From NCBI GenBank assembly GCA_024196135.1, contig JAMQCK010000643.1, positions 1-18,447 of the forward strand: a stretch of DNA of 18,447 nucleotides, in the 5' to 3' direction. Position numbers and translations under genes: made by a program. The stretch is from Pleurotus ostreatus/Saccharomyces cerevisiae fusant. Its lineage: Eukaryota > Opisthokonta. Positions 1 to 8,898 of this stretch are shown one piece after another (positions within the stretch are counted from its first letter, which is position 1; every line of letters starts with the position of its first letter). The notes beneath the pieces are model-generated. The model was given only the letters and a program-made list of their open reading frames with translations. It ran no database searches and was not told where the DNA came from.

Positions 1-876
1 TCCCCACTTCCCCAGCCCTGCCTCGATGGCTCCCCTCGCCCCCTCGTCGCCGCCGTCTCTGTGTATTACTACGAATGTCGTCTGGTATACTAGCTATCCT
101 CGTGTCGGCGACGCATCGCCCATCCACTCGCTCCATTGTCGTTTTCTGTTTTCCTGTGTTTATGTCGAATTTGGGTCCCCCGTCTGGCCCAGACGGACTG
201 ACTGTATTTACTTAGATTCGACGGAGTCGCAGTTGCATTGTCATCCAATTCAATCATTCGTGCAGCCGTGTCGATATAGCCATACTATCCGCCCATAGTA
301 GCAACCGATTATTTAATGTTCATGGTGCATCGTCGATGTGAATGAAGGGGTAGAATCGTGGGTAAACGGATGAGTGGGCTGAGCTGGACCAGGTCAAGGT
401 GGGAGCGGTAGGTGATGCGAGCAACGGGCACATCAAGACCGAGTGGCACGGCTGCTCGACATCGGCTTCTCATGACAGCGTTGCAAGGACACGGGCGTCA
501 TATGAGCTCGACGTTGTCGCCCGATGAGCAAGGAAGGCGCTTGCATGACGCCTCGTCTGCCACTGATATGATCCAGGCTGGGTCAACAGAGCAAGCACCA
601 AGCCTTGCGCACACGCGCCATGTGCATGAGAGGCATCCAAGGCAGCGATACCGTGCAGATGGCTTCAGGAAGCCAGCAGGCCGCACGATGCATCGGAGGC
701 TGACAGATAAGAGGCTTTCCCGAACGCACCTTCGTCTGCAACTATCACATTCAGACTGCGATGGTTCTCAGCGTATAGCGAAGCTGAAGACGCAGAACGC
801 GCCATTGTATCACGAACTTCTACCGGTGAAGCTACCGGGTCGTATATTACACCGCGATGGCATCTGGTATGCCTGC
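1..876. other. Gene-poor left edge
   Basis: I see no convincing gene in this 876-bp stretch. Frames that stay open here, including a 168-codon one on the plus strand at 412-918, have arginine/histidine-rich composition, no recognisable domain and no consistent splice pattern. The 3' untranslated region of the minus-strand cyclin must lie just left of 877. The first 200 bases could hold the end or 3' UTR of a gene that starts outside the window, but nothing in them decides this. Confidence 0.5.
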
Positions 877-1873
877 TTATCGTCTGTCCGAGTCGGCCGC
901 ATGGTGCGCGTTGCGTAGCTCCGCAAAGGCCATGTTCTGCTCGATGGTCGGCCGACGTGCTTCCTGGGGGATGGTGCTGGTGTCCACGAGGGCGGACGGT
1001 CGCCTGGACACAAGTACCCCAGGTACAGCGCCATCCCGGTAGGGGGAGGACGGTCGTGAAGCCATCGTGATGTCCTCGCTGTCGCTTTCCTCGTCGGAAG
1101 AGGATCCCATACTGCTGTCCGACGAGAGGTCGGGTAGAGCATACGTCCCCTTGCTGAACGTGCGTACCAGATTGACATAGTAATCTTGCAGAATATCTCG
1201 CGTACACTGATGAGAAGCATGAGAGAAGTACAGTATCAACGGCAAGCATGCTTACTCGAAGCCTCCAATCAAGCGCCTTCAAGAACTCGCGCTCTAGCAT
1301 GTTGAGTTCATGAATGGATATTCCGCCGACACGCGCGTAACGAGAATTCGTGCAGAATGCATCGCAATGAAACTTGCTCGAGACGGTGATCGACGCGATG
1401 ATAAAGCGATGGCATGTCAACGACGAAAGCACGAAGAGAGGCATGCATGCACAGATCTGGTCGATGTAGTACAACGTGATCAGCATGACTGACTTCTGCA
1501 GGAAGAAGAGGCGTCAGTGGCGCCGCAACAAGGCAGTGGATGGGCCGTACCTCTGCGCTCGTATACTGGACGATACGCTTGAGGTAGTCCAGGACGGATA
1601 TGGCGGGTGCAGAGCGCGAGTGAAACCGCGTCAGACTCTCACTGGAATCTGGTGAGTGAGATCCGCGAGCGCATAATCGGCGAACCTACGGGAGTAGCGG
1701 TACTCGGTCGTTATGTGCCATGAGTCGTTCCAACATGTCCGCTGCGAGGTATTCAGTCTTCGCGCACGTCGCGGGTGGCAGCAACACGCACCTATCAGGT
1801 TCACTAGGTGCTCCATGTCGGCCTCCTCAAATGCGAATGGTAGTTCCACTCGCTGGCTGGTGGCGGATTCCAT
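877..1873 (-). CDS. Pho80-like (PCL-type) cyclin
   Basis: Five exons (minus strand): 1873-1792, 1741-1690, 1641-1551, 1495-1256, 1206-877, joined by introns of 50, 48, 55 and 49 nt, giving 264 residues. The spliced protein carries the Pho80/Pcl cyclin box: a LTRFHSRSAP segment (residues about 47-56), LDYLKRIVQYTSAE, a hydrophobic helix with YYIDQIC, and then KFHCDAFCTNSRYARVGGIS and ELNMLEREFL, hallmarks of this family. The last about 90 residues are a Ser/Asp/Glu-rich tail, probably disordered. Family members bind and direct a Pho85-type cyclin-dependent kinase in phosphate sensing, glycogen control or cell-cycle entry; which role applies here cannot be read from sequence. The start is the first ATG of the frame and puts a normal short N-terminus before the box. 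Intron 2 has two possible acceptors 7 nt apart, and only the distal one keeps the frame. The gene is divergent from RPL12. Confidence 0.9.
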
Positions 1874-2191
1874 GAATCCATCACGATCGCGCTTTTCACC
1901 GCGAGAAGAATGCGTGCTCGCTGTCGGACGCGTCGACAGCGACCTCAGAGTCAGGAAGACAAGCGATCGCCCCTGACCCAGGGCGGCATTTGCGGGGAAC
2001 GCCCACGAGCGCGCAAACAGACGTCACCACGGACCCATCTTCGCCCTCGCCGCTCCACGTGCGTATCCCCGCTAACTTCGGCGTTTACCGACGACTATAC
2101 AGCAGACGAAAGCCACACGCGGGTCTATTCTTGGAAAGCACCAGTAGTCGTCGCCGCCGCCGCCACCGCCGTTAACGCCCAGCACATCAAG
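1874..2191. promoter_or_regulatory. Divergent promoter region, cyclin / RPL12
   Basis: These 318 bases separate two start codons on opposite strands, so both promoters and both 5' UTRs must lie here. I find no clear TATA box. The RPL12 leader contains a short GTC/GCC triplet run at about 2147-2170. No gene of its own is supported: the overlapping open frames are arginine-rich shadows. Confidence 0.5.
2147..2170. repeat. Short GTC/GCC triplet run
   Basis: A run of GTC and GCC triplets, with one CAC interruption, ends 21 bases before the RPL12 start codon. It probably lies in the 5' untranslated leader. It is a simple-sequence tract with no recognised function. Confidence 0.5.
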
Positions 2192-2846
2192 ATGGCCCCC
2201 AAATTCGTCAGCAGATGTTCTCCTGCTGCTATGCTGCAAGTTCTGACGCGAACGAATCGTCTAGGACCCGAATGAGATCAAGATCATCTACCTGCGGGCT
2301 ACGGGTGGTGAGGTCGGCGCGTCCTCAGCATTAGCCCCCAAAATTGGTCCTCTCGGTCTGGTGCGTGGTCATGCAGATCCAACCCGGATGAATCGCTGAC
2401 GTTTGTACAGTCGCCGAAGAAGGTCGGTGAAGATATCGCAAAGGCGACGTCTCAGTGGAAGGGTCTCCGGGTCACCGTCCAGCTCACCATCCAAAACCGT
2501 CAAGCGGCCGTCTCTGTTGTCCCCTCCGCCTCCTCCCTTGTCATCAAGGCTCTCAAGGGTGCGTTACCCGCCGATCGCACCTATACATCTTGACTGATCG
2601 TCCGCAGAGCCCCCACGCGACCGCAAGAAGGAGAAGAACATCAAGCACACTGGCAACATCACCCTGGACGAGGTCTTCGACATCGCACGGACAATGAAGT
2701 CCAAGTCGCTCGCGAAGGAGCTCTCTGGCACCGTGAAGGAGATTCTTGGCACCGCGCAGAGCGTTGGTTGCACTGTGGACGGCCAGCCGCCCCACGACAT
2801 CATCGAGGGTATCGACTCGGGTGACGTTGAGGTCCCCGAGGAGTAG
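2192..2846 (+). CDS. RPL12: 60S ribosomal protein L12 (uL11)
   Basis: Four exons (2192-2206, 2265-2360, 2411-2558, 2608-2846) with introns of 58, 50 and 49 nt encode 165 residues, the usual eukaryotic L12 length. The product begins MAPKFDPNEIK and contains [29 protein letters not shown], the RNA-binding C-terminal half with [13 protein letters not shown], and a conserved ending with [13 protein letters not shown] before an acidic tail. It is a component of the ribosomal stalk base, where uL11 contacts the GTPase-associated centre of large-subunit rRNA. The first exon is only 15 nt (five codons), a placement that simple ORF finding misses; the ATG context is AAGATGG. All splice sites are GT-AG and every junction keeps the family sequence intact. 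The gene is almost certainly functional and highly expressed. Confidence 0.97.
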
Positions 2847-3303
2847 ATGCATGTATTTTCCATGTATTTTTGTTCTATCGCATCGCACCGCATCGAAACC
2901 TCCGTGGATATCCCATCACTTAAGGAGTGGACAGGCCCCCTACAACAACCCAATTCCTCTGGTTCACTTTGTGTGTCCTATATTCAGTCACCACCCTTGT
3001 CCGACGGGAGCGTCGTTGACTGCGCGTCCCATCTACTTGCCGCTTCAGGTTCACAGCTCTCCCTTGTGAGCGACGCATTCCTCATGTAAGTCTGATGAAT
3101 AGCGAAGTCCATCTAGCTATCTTCGGCAACAGCCGATCCACAATATTTTGCACCGATCAGTCTGACCGTACTCCTTGTTCCAGACATCCACATCGCGCGT
3201 GCTCTCCTATGATCTCGCGATGTACTTCTATGCATGCAAGCACCTGGATGGCCCCCGGCCCATATCAAGCTCTATACATTCTGTTGCAGCGACTACCATC
3301 CCG
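2847..3303 (+). other. RPL12 3' flank and F-box gene leader
   Basis: This 457-bp gap holds the RPL12 3' UTR and the promoter and 5' UTR of the downstream F-box gene. Two intron-like segments are visible: 3086-3183 (GTAAGT donor, TTGTTCCAG acceptor) and 3222-3289 (GTACTT donor, pyrimidine-rich TTCTGTTGCAG acceptor). The second ends 14 bases before the chosen F-box ATG at 3304, so it could be a leader intron. No separate protein is supported. Confidence 0.4.
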
Positions 3304-4721
3304 ATGGACGTAGCTCAGCAACGCGTGCAGAGATTCTACCGTGATATGCGACAGCGTCAAAACGTGCGGTCGCCTGTGAACCGCCTTCCTCGCGAACTCC
3401 TCGAGGTCATCTGCGAGTACACCGTCCCATGGTTCTGGTACACCCTCGAAAGGCTGAGCGGCATATGCAACCTTGTCTTCGCCCAAGTTTGCCACTATTG
3501 GCGCGACATCGCGTTCAACCTCCATAGGCTATGGACGCGCATATCCCTTGACGATTTCTCGTGCCCCTGTCGGAATCCGATGCACTATTGGGAGGACGTC
3601 GTACAGGCCTACCTCGAACGCTCAATCAATCTCCCGCTCACCCTCAGATTCCCGGAGATGCCTTGCTGGGAGTCCATCCAGGAGGAAGCCCATCGCGTCA
3701 GGGACCTCGAAATAGGACTTCCAACCTTCCGGTGGAACGGGGCGCGCTTCTTCCCCGACCTCCCAATATTGACGACCCTGCGTCTAGGGGCATTCAATCC
3801 CATCGACGGCAACAACATCGTCAGGCTCCCGCTGCGACAGAAGGCCCCAGGTTTGCGTTCCCTGACTCTCGCCAGTGTCCACCCTTGTAGCCTCGACGCC
3901 GACTGGGGTGCGCTTCGCGAGCTGGAGTTGAAAGACTGCTTCCGCACGCCTTTAGAGGACATCCTCGAAATCTTGCCGCTGTGCACCCAGCTGGAAGGTC
4001 TCCGCATCGTAATCACCCCGAGCCCGACGAGGACTACATGCACTACCTGTACCCCGAAGAAGGGGAGGAGTACGAGGACTGGGATCTCGCGGAGATCCCG
4101 CGGCTCTTGCGGATCGAGCTTGCGGGTCTCGCGATACCGCTGAGCAACTATATCATCACACCGGCGCTCCAGGAGCTTTCTCTGGATATGATGGAGCGGG
4201 ACGGCCTGATCCCACAGCGCATCGTACGCCCCGGACATAACTTCCCGTCGCTCAAGGCCCTCACATTCAAGAACATGGTCGACAACGATCCCGCGCCCAT
4301 TAAGGACGACCTGGAGAGCGTGCAGCGGCTACACCTCGTACAGGCATCGCAATACTGCCATACCCACAGCGGCATGTTCACCGCTCTCGAGGTGCGAGCC
4401 AACGGCACCGACGTGCCCCTTCCCAATCTTGTCGAGCTTCAGATCGAGGCCAGGCCGCAACCCGAGGATGAATGGGATTCAGATGGCGGGGACACTTCAT
4501 CGTGGCATCGGCTGGACGACGAGCGCGTCATGCGCTCGGTTTACTCCCGGGTTAGGACCCCAGCCCTAGAAGGAGTGGCACGACTACAGCGCTTGAGCGT
4601 TGTAGGTCGATGGGTTCGGTTTGGAGAGAAGTTGATTACATGGCTGGAGAGCCTTGAGGGTTCTGGTATAACGACCAGGATCGTAGACAAAAATCACAAG
4701 GTCAATCCTTCCTGGGTCTGA
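3304..4721 (+). CDS. F-box protein (possible LRR-type), frame change near 4010
   Basis: The N-terminus has an F-box at about residues 23-75: SPVNRLPRELLEVICEYTV, then CNLVFAQVCHYWRDIA and HRLWTRISL, the arrangement common in mushroom F-box proteins. The rest has leucine-rich, repeat-like segments (LTTLRLGAF, LRSLTLASV, LRELELKDC, LQELSLD, LKALTFKNM). Such proteins are thought to act as substrate receptors of SCF ubiquitin ligases through Skp1. The reading frame is open from 3304 to about 4020 in one frame and continues convincingly to the stop at 4719-4721 in another (minus one). Either a base is missing near 4010-4020, or a weak intron (for example 3998-4059 or 4009-4067) is removed. The start at 3304 is a choice; an in-frame ATG at 3220 would add 28 residues. 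About 470 residues in total. It may be a young pseudogene. Confidence 0.68.
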
Positions 4722-4876
4722 ATCGATATCAATGATTTGTAGGCGTCGAACCGTTCCGATACAAAACCAGTACGCGTGCTCGTGAGGGTTGATGTACATA
4801 AACTCATCAGATGTCCGCTTTCGTCGTTATCAACTTCGTACTCAGGCAGACCGCAGGAGCGAAGCCACTGCGCCTT

Positions 4877-6461
4877 CTAAGCGAGAAGGTCCATGAACGC
4901 GTTCACGACCTCCCCGCAATGCGGTAACTCCCCCTTCGCAACCTTCAACATCATCCTCTGCCTCTCTTGCGCGCACGCCGTGTAGTGCGTCTTCATGATG
5001 GCGACTTCCATGTCTCGCACTTCCATATACCTTCGGGTCCTCATGAGAATGATACGCCAGACGACGGTGTGATATAAGCGCACCTCGAGGTAAACACGGA
5101 AAATATTTCCTTTACGATGTTCTTCGCATCCAATTGGGATTTGATGTTCTGCAAACACATGTCTTGAAGCTCCTTCATCTCCAGCTAGAGAGAATGTTCA
5201 GCAGGCGAAGAACAATCGAGCAAGATGGGATGACATGCCATGTGTGCGACACGGTACATCGACTTCGGCGAGCACGCCGTCGGCGGCAGCTCCCAACTTT
5301 CTTGGCGCGTTCCAGTCGACTTGAGCGCGCAGAATGTGATCTCTCCCGTGTACAGGTAAAGTACGAGGGCTCGCCAGCTTAACAAGCCAGTCATCGGGCA
5401 GATTCTTCGTATTAGAAGTAAAGAACGCACGTCTGAAAGGCAAAGTCGTTGATGCGGACTACCCTCCCATTGCGACCCACAGCACCGTCTCCCGCATCCG
5501 GCTCCTGTTTTGCTACTTCCAGAGGACCATCGTTGACTTCATTCTGCGTCCCCTTGGACCAACCGGGGGATGCGACCTTTCTGCATGCCGAAGGCACAGG
5601 CTTCTTCTTCCGACTGACAATCGTCGCCCAACTCTCATCTCCGTCGATGTCACTGTCATCCGCGTAGTCCAGGTCGTGCGAGGGCGCGTCCCGCGGATAT
5701 TGAGCGAAGGGCTGAGGCTTGCTTTCCGCGAAGTGTTCATCGAAAAGCACTTCAAAGCGTCAGCTCAAAGGAGGCATGCGCGCTGCCGCTGATCACTCAC
5801 ATGTATCCAGGTAGTCGGATACGCCCTTCAAGGCCTCCCGGTTTCCGTAGACCGCTTTGTACTCTACGGCACTCCCATTCCGTTTGAATGAAGGAAGAAC
5901 GAACTCGACGTCATTCAGGTCGGCACCCAAGACGGCGCTCTCCAGGGACCGAACAATGGACTTCTGTGTGGCGGATGGAGGAGGACGAACAGGCAGATGG
6001 ACGTCAGGACATGATGAGAAGGACAGGGAAAAGGTGACGATAGCGCTTTGCAGGAGCTCGACGGTGTCAAAGGTGAAGGTGCACAACTCCACTCCTAGGA
6101 TATAGGCGCCGGCGCTGTTGTCATAATACGAGTACTTGGATGAAAGAGAGGCGGTGAAAAGGTTCTCTTGAGCAGCCTGACTGTTCGTGCATGTGGTCTT
6201 GACTACGACATCGCCCAGGCTTGAGTTGGATAGGAGGAATGAATCAAAGCCAACGTAGAGAACAGGCCGCTCGCGCGGGTTCCAATATGTAGCGTTTCTC
6301 TGATTAGAATTCCGAGGCTGCGTCCCGTACGTGAATCGCCATCCAAAGCCGCAACTCCCGGTGTATTGTCGTCCATTTTGTTTCCGTATCGCAGAGATCT
6401 TGAAGGTGGAAGATACTCCTTCAGCCGTCCACAGGTCGTCGCCGACTTTTTCCATCTGCAT
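4877..6461 (-). CDS. MATH-like/BTB domain protein, paralogue A
   Basis: Exons (minus strand): 6461-5801, 5749-5431, 5377-5239, 5184-5084, 5030-4877; introns of 51, 53, 54 and 53 nt; 457 residues from this start. Residues about 1-165 match the N-terminal module of the three plus-strand paralogues (CGFGWRF, a GFDSFLL segment, then SFSSCPDVHLPV). The BTB half begins at LNDVEFVLPS, runs through AVYGNREALKGVSDYLDTL and LFDEHF, is broken by an acidic insert with DYADDSDIDGDE, and resumes at GRVVRINDFAFQTWRALVLY. The tail (ACAQERQRMM, KGELPHCGEVV) is shared with D and E. BTB proteins commonly dimerise and recruit CUL3; here that is inference. Intron 3 has a GC donor (5238-5237). The frame stays open about 90 codons or more upstream of 6461 but has no ATG there. 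It is the only inverted member. Confidence 0.8.
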
Positions 6462-6946
6462 CTGGTCTGACCGTTCGATTTGCTGGCGAAGCTGATGGAG
6501 GCTGGGCGTTAAAGGAAAGAGGGCTTCCAAGCCCAGCCTTAAGTATGGCTGCGGCGTTTTCGAGGGGTCAATTATCACCTGGTCATCGATGTCTTCTGAC
6601 CATCTTGACGCCGGTATCTCGGACAAGAAAGGAGAACCTAGTATCCTCGCGGCGTCGAAGTCACATCGTATCGTAAAGCTCGTGACCCACCTTGCCTTCT
6701 CCAAGTCTTCCTTCGTAATAGCGGAGGCGGAGAGCAAGCGGTTACACGGAAAAAGAGATATGAGATTGAGCGTGCTGAGCTGGTATACGAAAGACGGAGC
6801 TCTATCGATTGATGAGAAATATCACTGAAGGAAGACGAGTATTGGCGCTCACATTTACGACTTCATAGCGTTCGCACACGCGCGCTAATACAGCGTGTCA
6901 GGCTCCCATGGTCTGGAGCGATCCGGTATGCCTACAGACGAATCAG
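6462..6946 (-). other. Upstream region of BTB paralogue A
   Basis: This 485-bp gap lies between two minus-strand genes: upstream of the BTB paralogue and downstream of the F-box stop. A frame continuous with BTB exon 1 remains open through about 6737 and somewhat beyond, without an ATG. An intron-like segment ends in CTTCCTTCAG near 6815, so a 5' exon could exist. I could not join any upstream ATG to the open frame. The remainder should hold the F-box 3' UTR and the BTB promoter. Confidence 0.4.
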
Positions 6947-8752
6947 TCATTCGTCGAGCGTTACGCGGACAACGGACGCACAGTCCTCGACAAGACTTTC
7001 TCCCGCGCCTTTGGTCCTGATATCAAGGAAAGATACCGATCGTCGCAGTTCTTCGAGCGCGTCGACGCTGCCCAGCAGGTCCTTGTCGGCCTCCCCCAAG
7101 TCCAAGCGTAGGACTTTGAGCGCATGGCCCGCCGCCTGGCGCGCATCGACCATACGGATGAGCGCGCTGCCCGTAACACGGAGATGTCCGCTGAGAGCTA
7201 GTTCCTCGAGCCGCGGAAGATACACGGGTGAATGGTAATCGGCGCTAGCAGTGGATAGCTGCTGAAGCCATTCATCGTCGAGCGGATACATCATGTTCGC
7301 GCGAAGCCCTAGTTCCTGCAGATGCTGCAGACCCAGGACGAAGTCGCGAATCTGATTGCTGTAACCCTGGAGGCAAAGCCGGCGAATGCGTGGGGAGCCA
7401 CGAGAAACGAAGGAGGCAAGGAGGTCTTCATCCGTCTCAGCAGAGACAGGCTTGAACATCTGATAGCCTGACCAAAGGATCGCGAGGGAGTCCAACATAG
7501 GTGCAGTGATCACCCCAAGAAACTGACAGTCCCTATGATCCCGGCGTTCGGTGATCCGGATACGCAGATCGCGCAACTTGGGAAGCGTGCACATATCCAC
7601 AATATTGAGCTTTTCCGATTGCGACCAGTGGTTCATGTAGCTCGGTGGATGGGTGGTATGCGTCCAGTGCACCAAAGCAGCAGCACAGAGGGGCAGCAGT
7701 TTCTGCAAATAGGGCGATGTGCATGTAGTCGACAGGGTATCAATTTGGGTCCATGGCAAAGTTGGTGTCAGAGGAGCATATTCCGCATTGGAGAGTTTGA
7801 GACGATGCAAAGCAGGAAGATCGTGGTAGAGCGCGTACGTGTAGTCCTGCCTGAGGTGCATCACGTCGGTAATGATCGTCTCCAGTCGCTTGAGGTCCGC
7901 TTCTCTGGCATGGCCTTGGAACCCAATCCCGCCGATATTCAGAGCTCGCCATTGAACAGCGTGCGGAAACAAGATGGGCCAAGCAACCTTATCATTGAAA
8001 GACGCGCTGAATCCACTGCCGGGCCATGTAACGACGCTGCGCAGAGGTGCTCCGTTCGCACGATGCAGAAATATCTTGAGCCGTCTTTCGAGCTCGCGCC
8101 AGCCGGCGGCGGTTTTATCTCGCCGATCCGCCAAGGCTACTTGGGCCCATATCTGGGGGCAGTCATGATGCGCGACGTCTGCAACCACAATAAGCCGCCA
8201 AAGAAGACATGAACAGTATGGATACGCACCGCGCCACCTCTTGCACACCGCGCTCAGTATGAACGGAGTGCAAAACAGCCGGTCGTTGATGCACCACGGA
8301 TCACACGCCAGCTCGAATATGCGGGACAGAATCTCCACAGGCAGCCTGCGCACCGGTGCGAGGAAGGTGCGCCATATGCCCAGCCGGCGTGTGAGGGCCT
8401 TGCGCTGTCGTTCCAGTCGGCTCACGGACCGCCGAAGTACAACAAGCTCCTCCTCGACCACCGAAAGGTGAGGCTCTGTAGATGCCAACTTGGCTTGCAC
8501 GCACGACGCGTCTGCCTGTGAGGGCGCTACGCCCGCGCGCAATGCCAGGAGCTCCTCGGGCGGCTCTTCTGGCTCCATCAAGACGTCGTGGCCGCATCGC
8601 GCACACAGAGTGAGCCTGCTAGTATCCATAGAAGACATGTAGCCCGAGGTGGTCGACGAGGATGATGATGGTCGAAGACAAGACGCGATCGTGCCGAACG
8701 CGCCCACGTGAACATATCCCGTCGCTCTCGGGCACGCGTAATTCCATTTCAC
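6947..8752 (-). CDS. F-box protein with N-terminal coiled coil
   Basis: Two exons, 8752-8230 and 8178-6947, give 584 residues. The 51-nt intron (8179-8229, GTGCGT donor, GGTTGCAG acceptor) has no stop and is a multiple of three, so it hides inside one open frame. Removing it restores the F-box motif VCKRWRDVAH, whereas retention breaks it. In order: a low-complexity start, a CARCG pair (residues about 50-54), a heptad-like helix (about 97-127), the F-box (about 132-180, with APVRRLPVEILSRIF), and a long leucine-rich C-terminal half (LPALHRLKLS, LPKLRDLRI, LQELGLRA, LPRLEELALSG). This is the common mushroom F-box layout; a role as SCF substrate receptor is inferred from the family. An ATG at 8638 is equally plausible as the start and would place the CARCG motif nearer the N-terminus, as in many relatives. 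It is not closely related to the plus-strand F-box gene. Confidence 0.85.
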   Translation of the reverse strand: MKWNYACPRATGYVHVGAFGTIASCLRPSSSSSTTSGYMSSMDTSRLTLCARCGHDVLMEPEEPPEELLALRAGVAPSQADASCVQAKLASTEPHLSVVEEELVVLRRSVSRLERQRKALTRRLGIWRTFLAPVRRLPVEILSRIFELACDPWCINDRLFCTPFILSAVCKRWRGAYPYCSCLLWRLIVVADVAHHDCPQIWAQVALADRRDKTAAGWRELERRLKIFLHRANGAPLRSVVTWPGSGFSASFNDKVAWPILFPHAVQWRALNIGGIGFQGHAREADLKRLETIITDVMHLRQDYTYALYHDLPALHRLKLSNAEYAPLTPTLPWTQIDTLSTTCTSPYLQKLLPLCAAALVHWTHTTHPPSYMNHWSQSEKLNIVDMCTLPKLRDLRIRITERRDHRDCQFLGVITAPMLDSLAILWSGYQMFKPVSAETDEDLLASFVSRGSPRIRRLCLQGYSNQIRDFVLGLQHLQELGLRANMMYPLDDEWLQQLSTASADYHSPVYLPRLEELALSGHLRVTGSALIRMVDARQAAGHALKVLRLDLGEADKDLLGSVDALEELRRSVSFLDIRTKGAGESLVEDCASVVRVTLDE

Positions 8753-8793
8753 TTGGACATTTCGAGGCTTGATTCAGGCTTGATCCGGCCATT

Positions 8794-8810
8794 GTTTATA
8801 CAGTCTATAA
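8794..8810 (-). promoter_or_regulatory. TATA-like elements upstream of F-box gene
   Basis: Read on the minus strand, TTATAGA and TATAAAC lie about 42-58 bases upstream of the ATG at 8752. If either is a real TATA box, transcription would begin close to that ATG, which mildly favours the start at 8638. This is a pattern match only. Confidence 0.25.
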
Positions 8811-8898
8811 GCACAGTACACATAAGTACGCCACCCTCATACAGGTGGTCCATCTAAATTCCATCCAAAGCACCCAGCTATAACGATCCTAAGTACCC

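Noticed and set aside
26..298. 90-codon frame at the left edge
   Set aside because: Low-complexity start, no recognisable similarity and no splice support; could be UTR of an off-window gene.
412..918. 168-codon open frame on the plus strand
   Set aside because: Arg/His-rich, no domain, and it runs antisense into the last exon of the well-supported cyclin; likely a GC-driven shadow frame.
665..1486. 273-codon single-exon reading of the cyclin gene
   Set aside because: The C-terminal half comes from reading through intron 4 into the wrong frame; splicing at 1207-1255 gives a coherent acidic tail and stop at 877.
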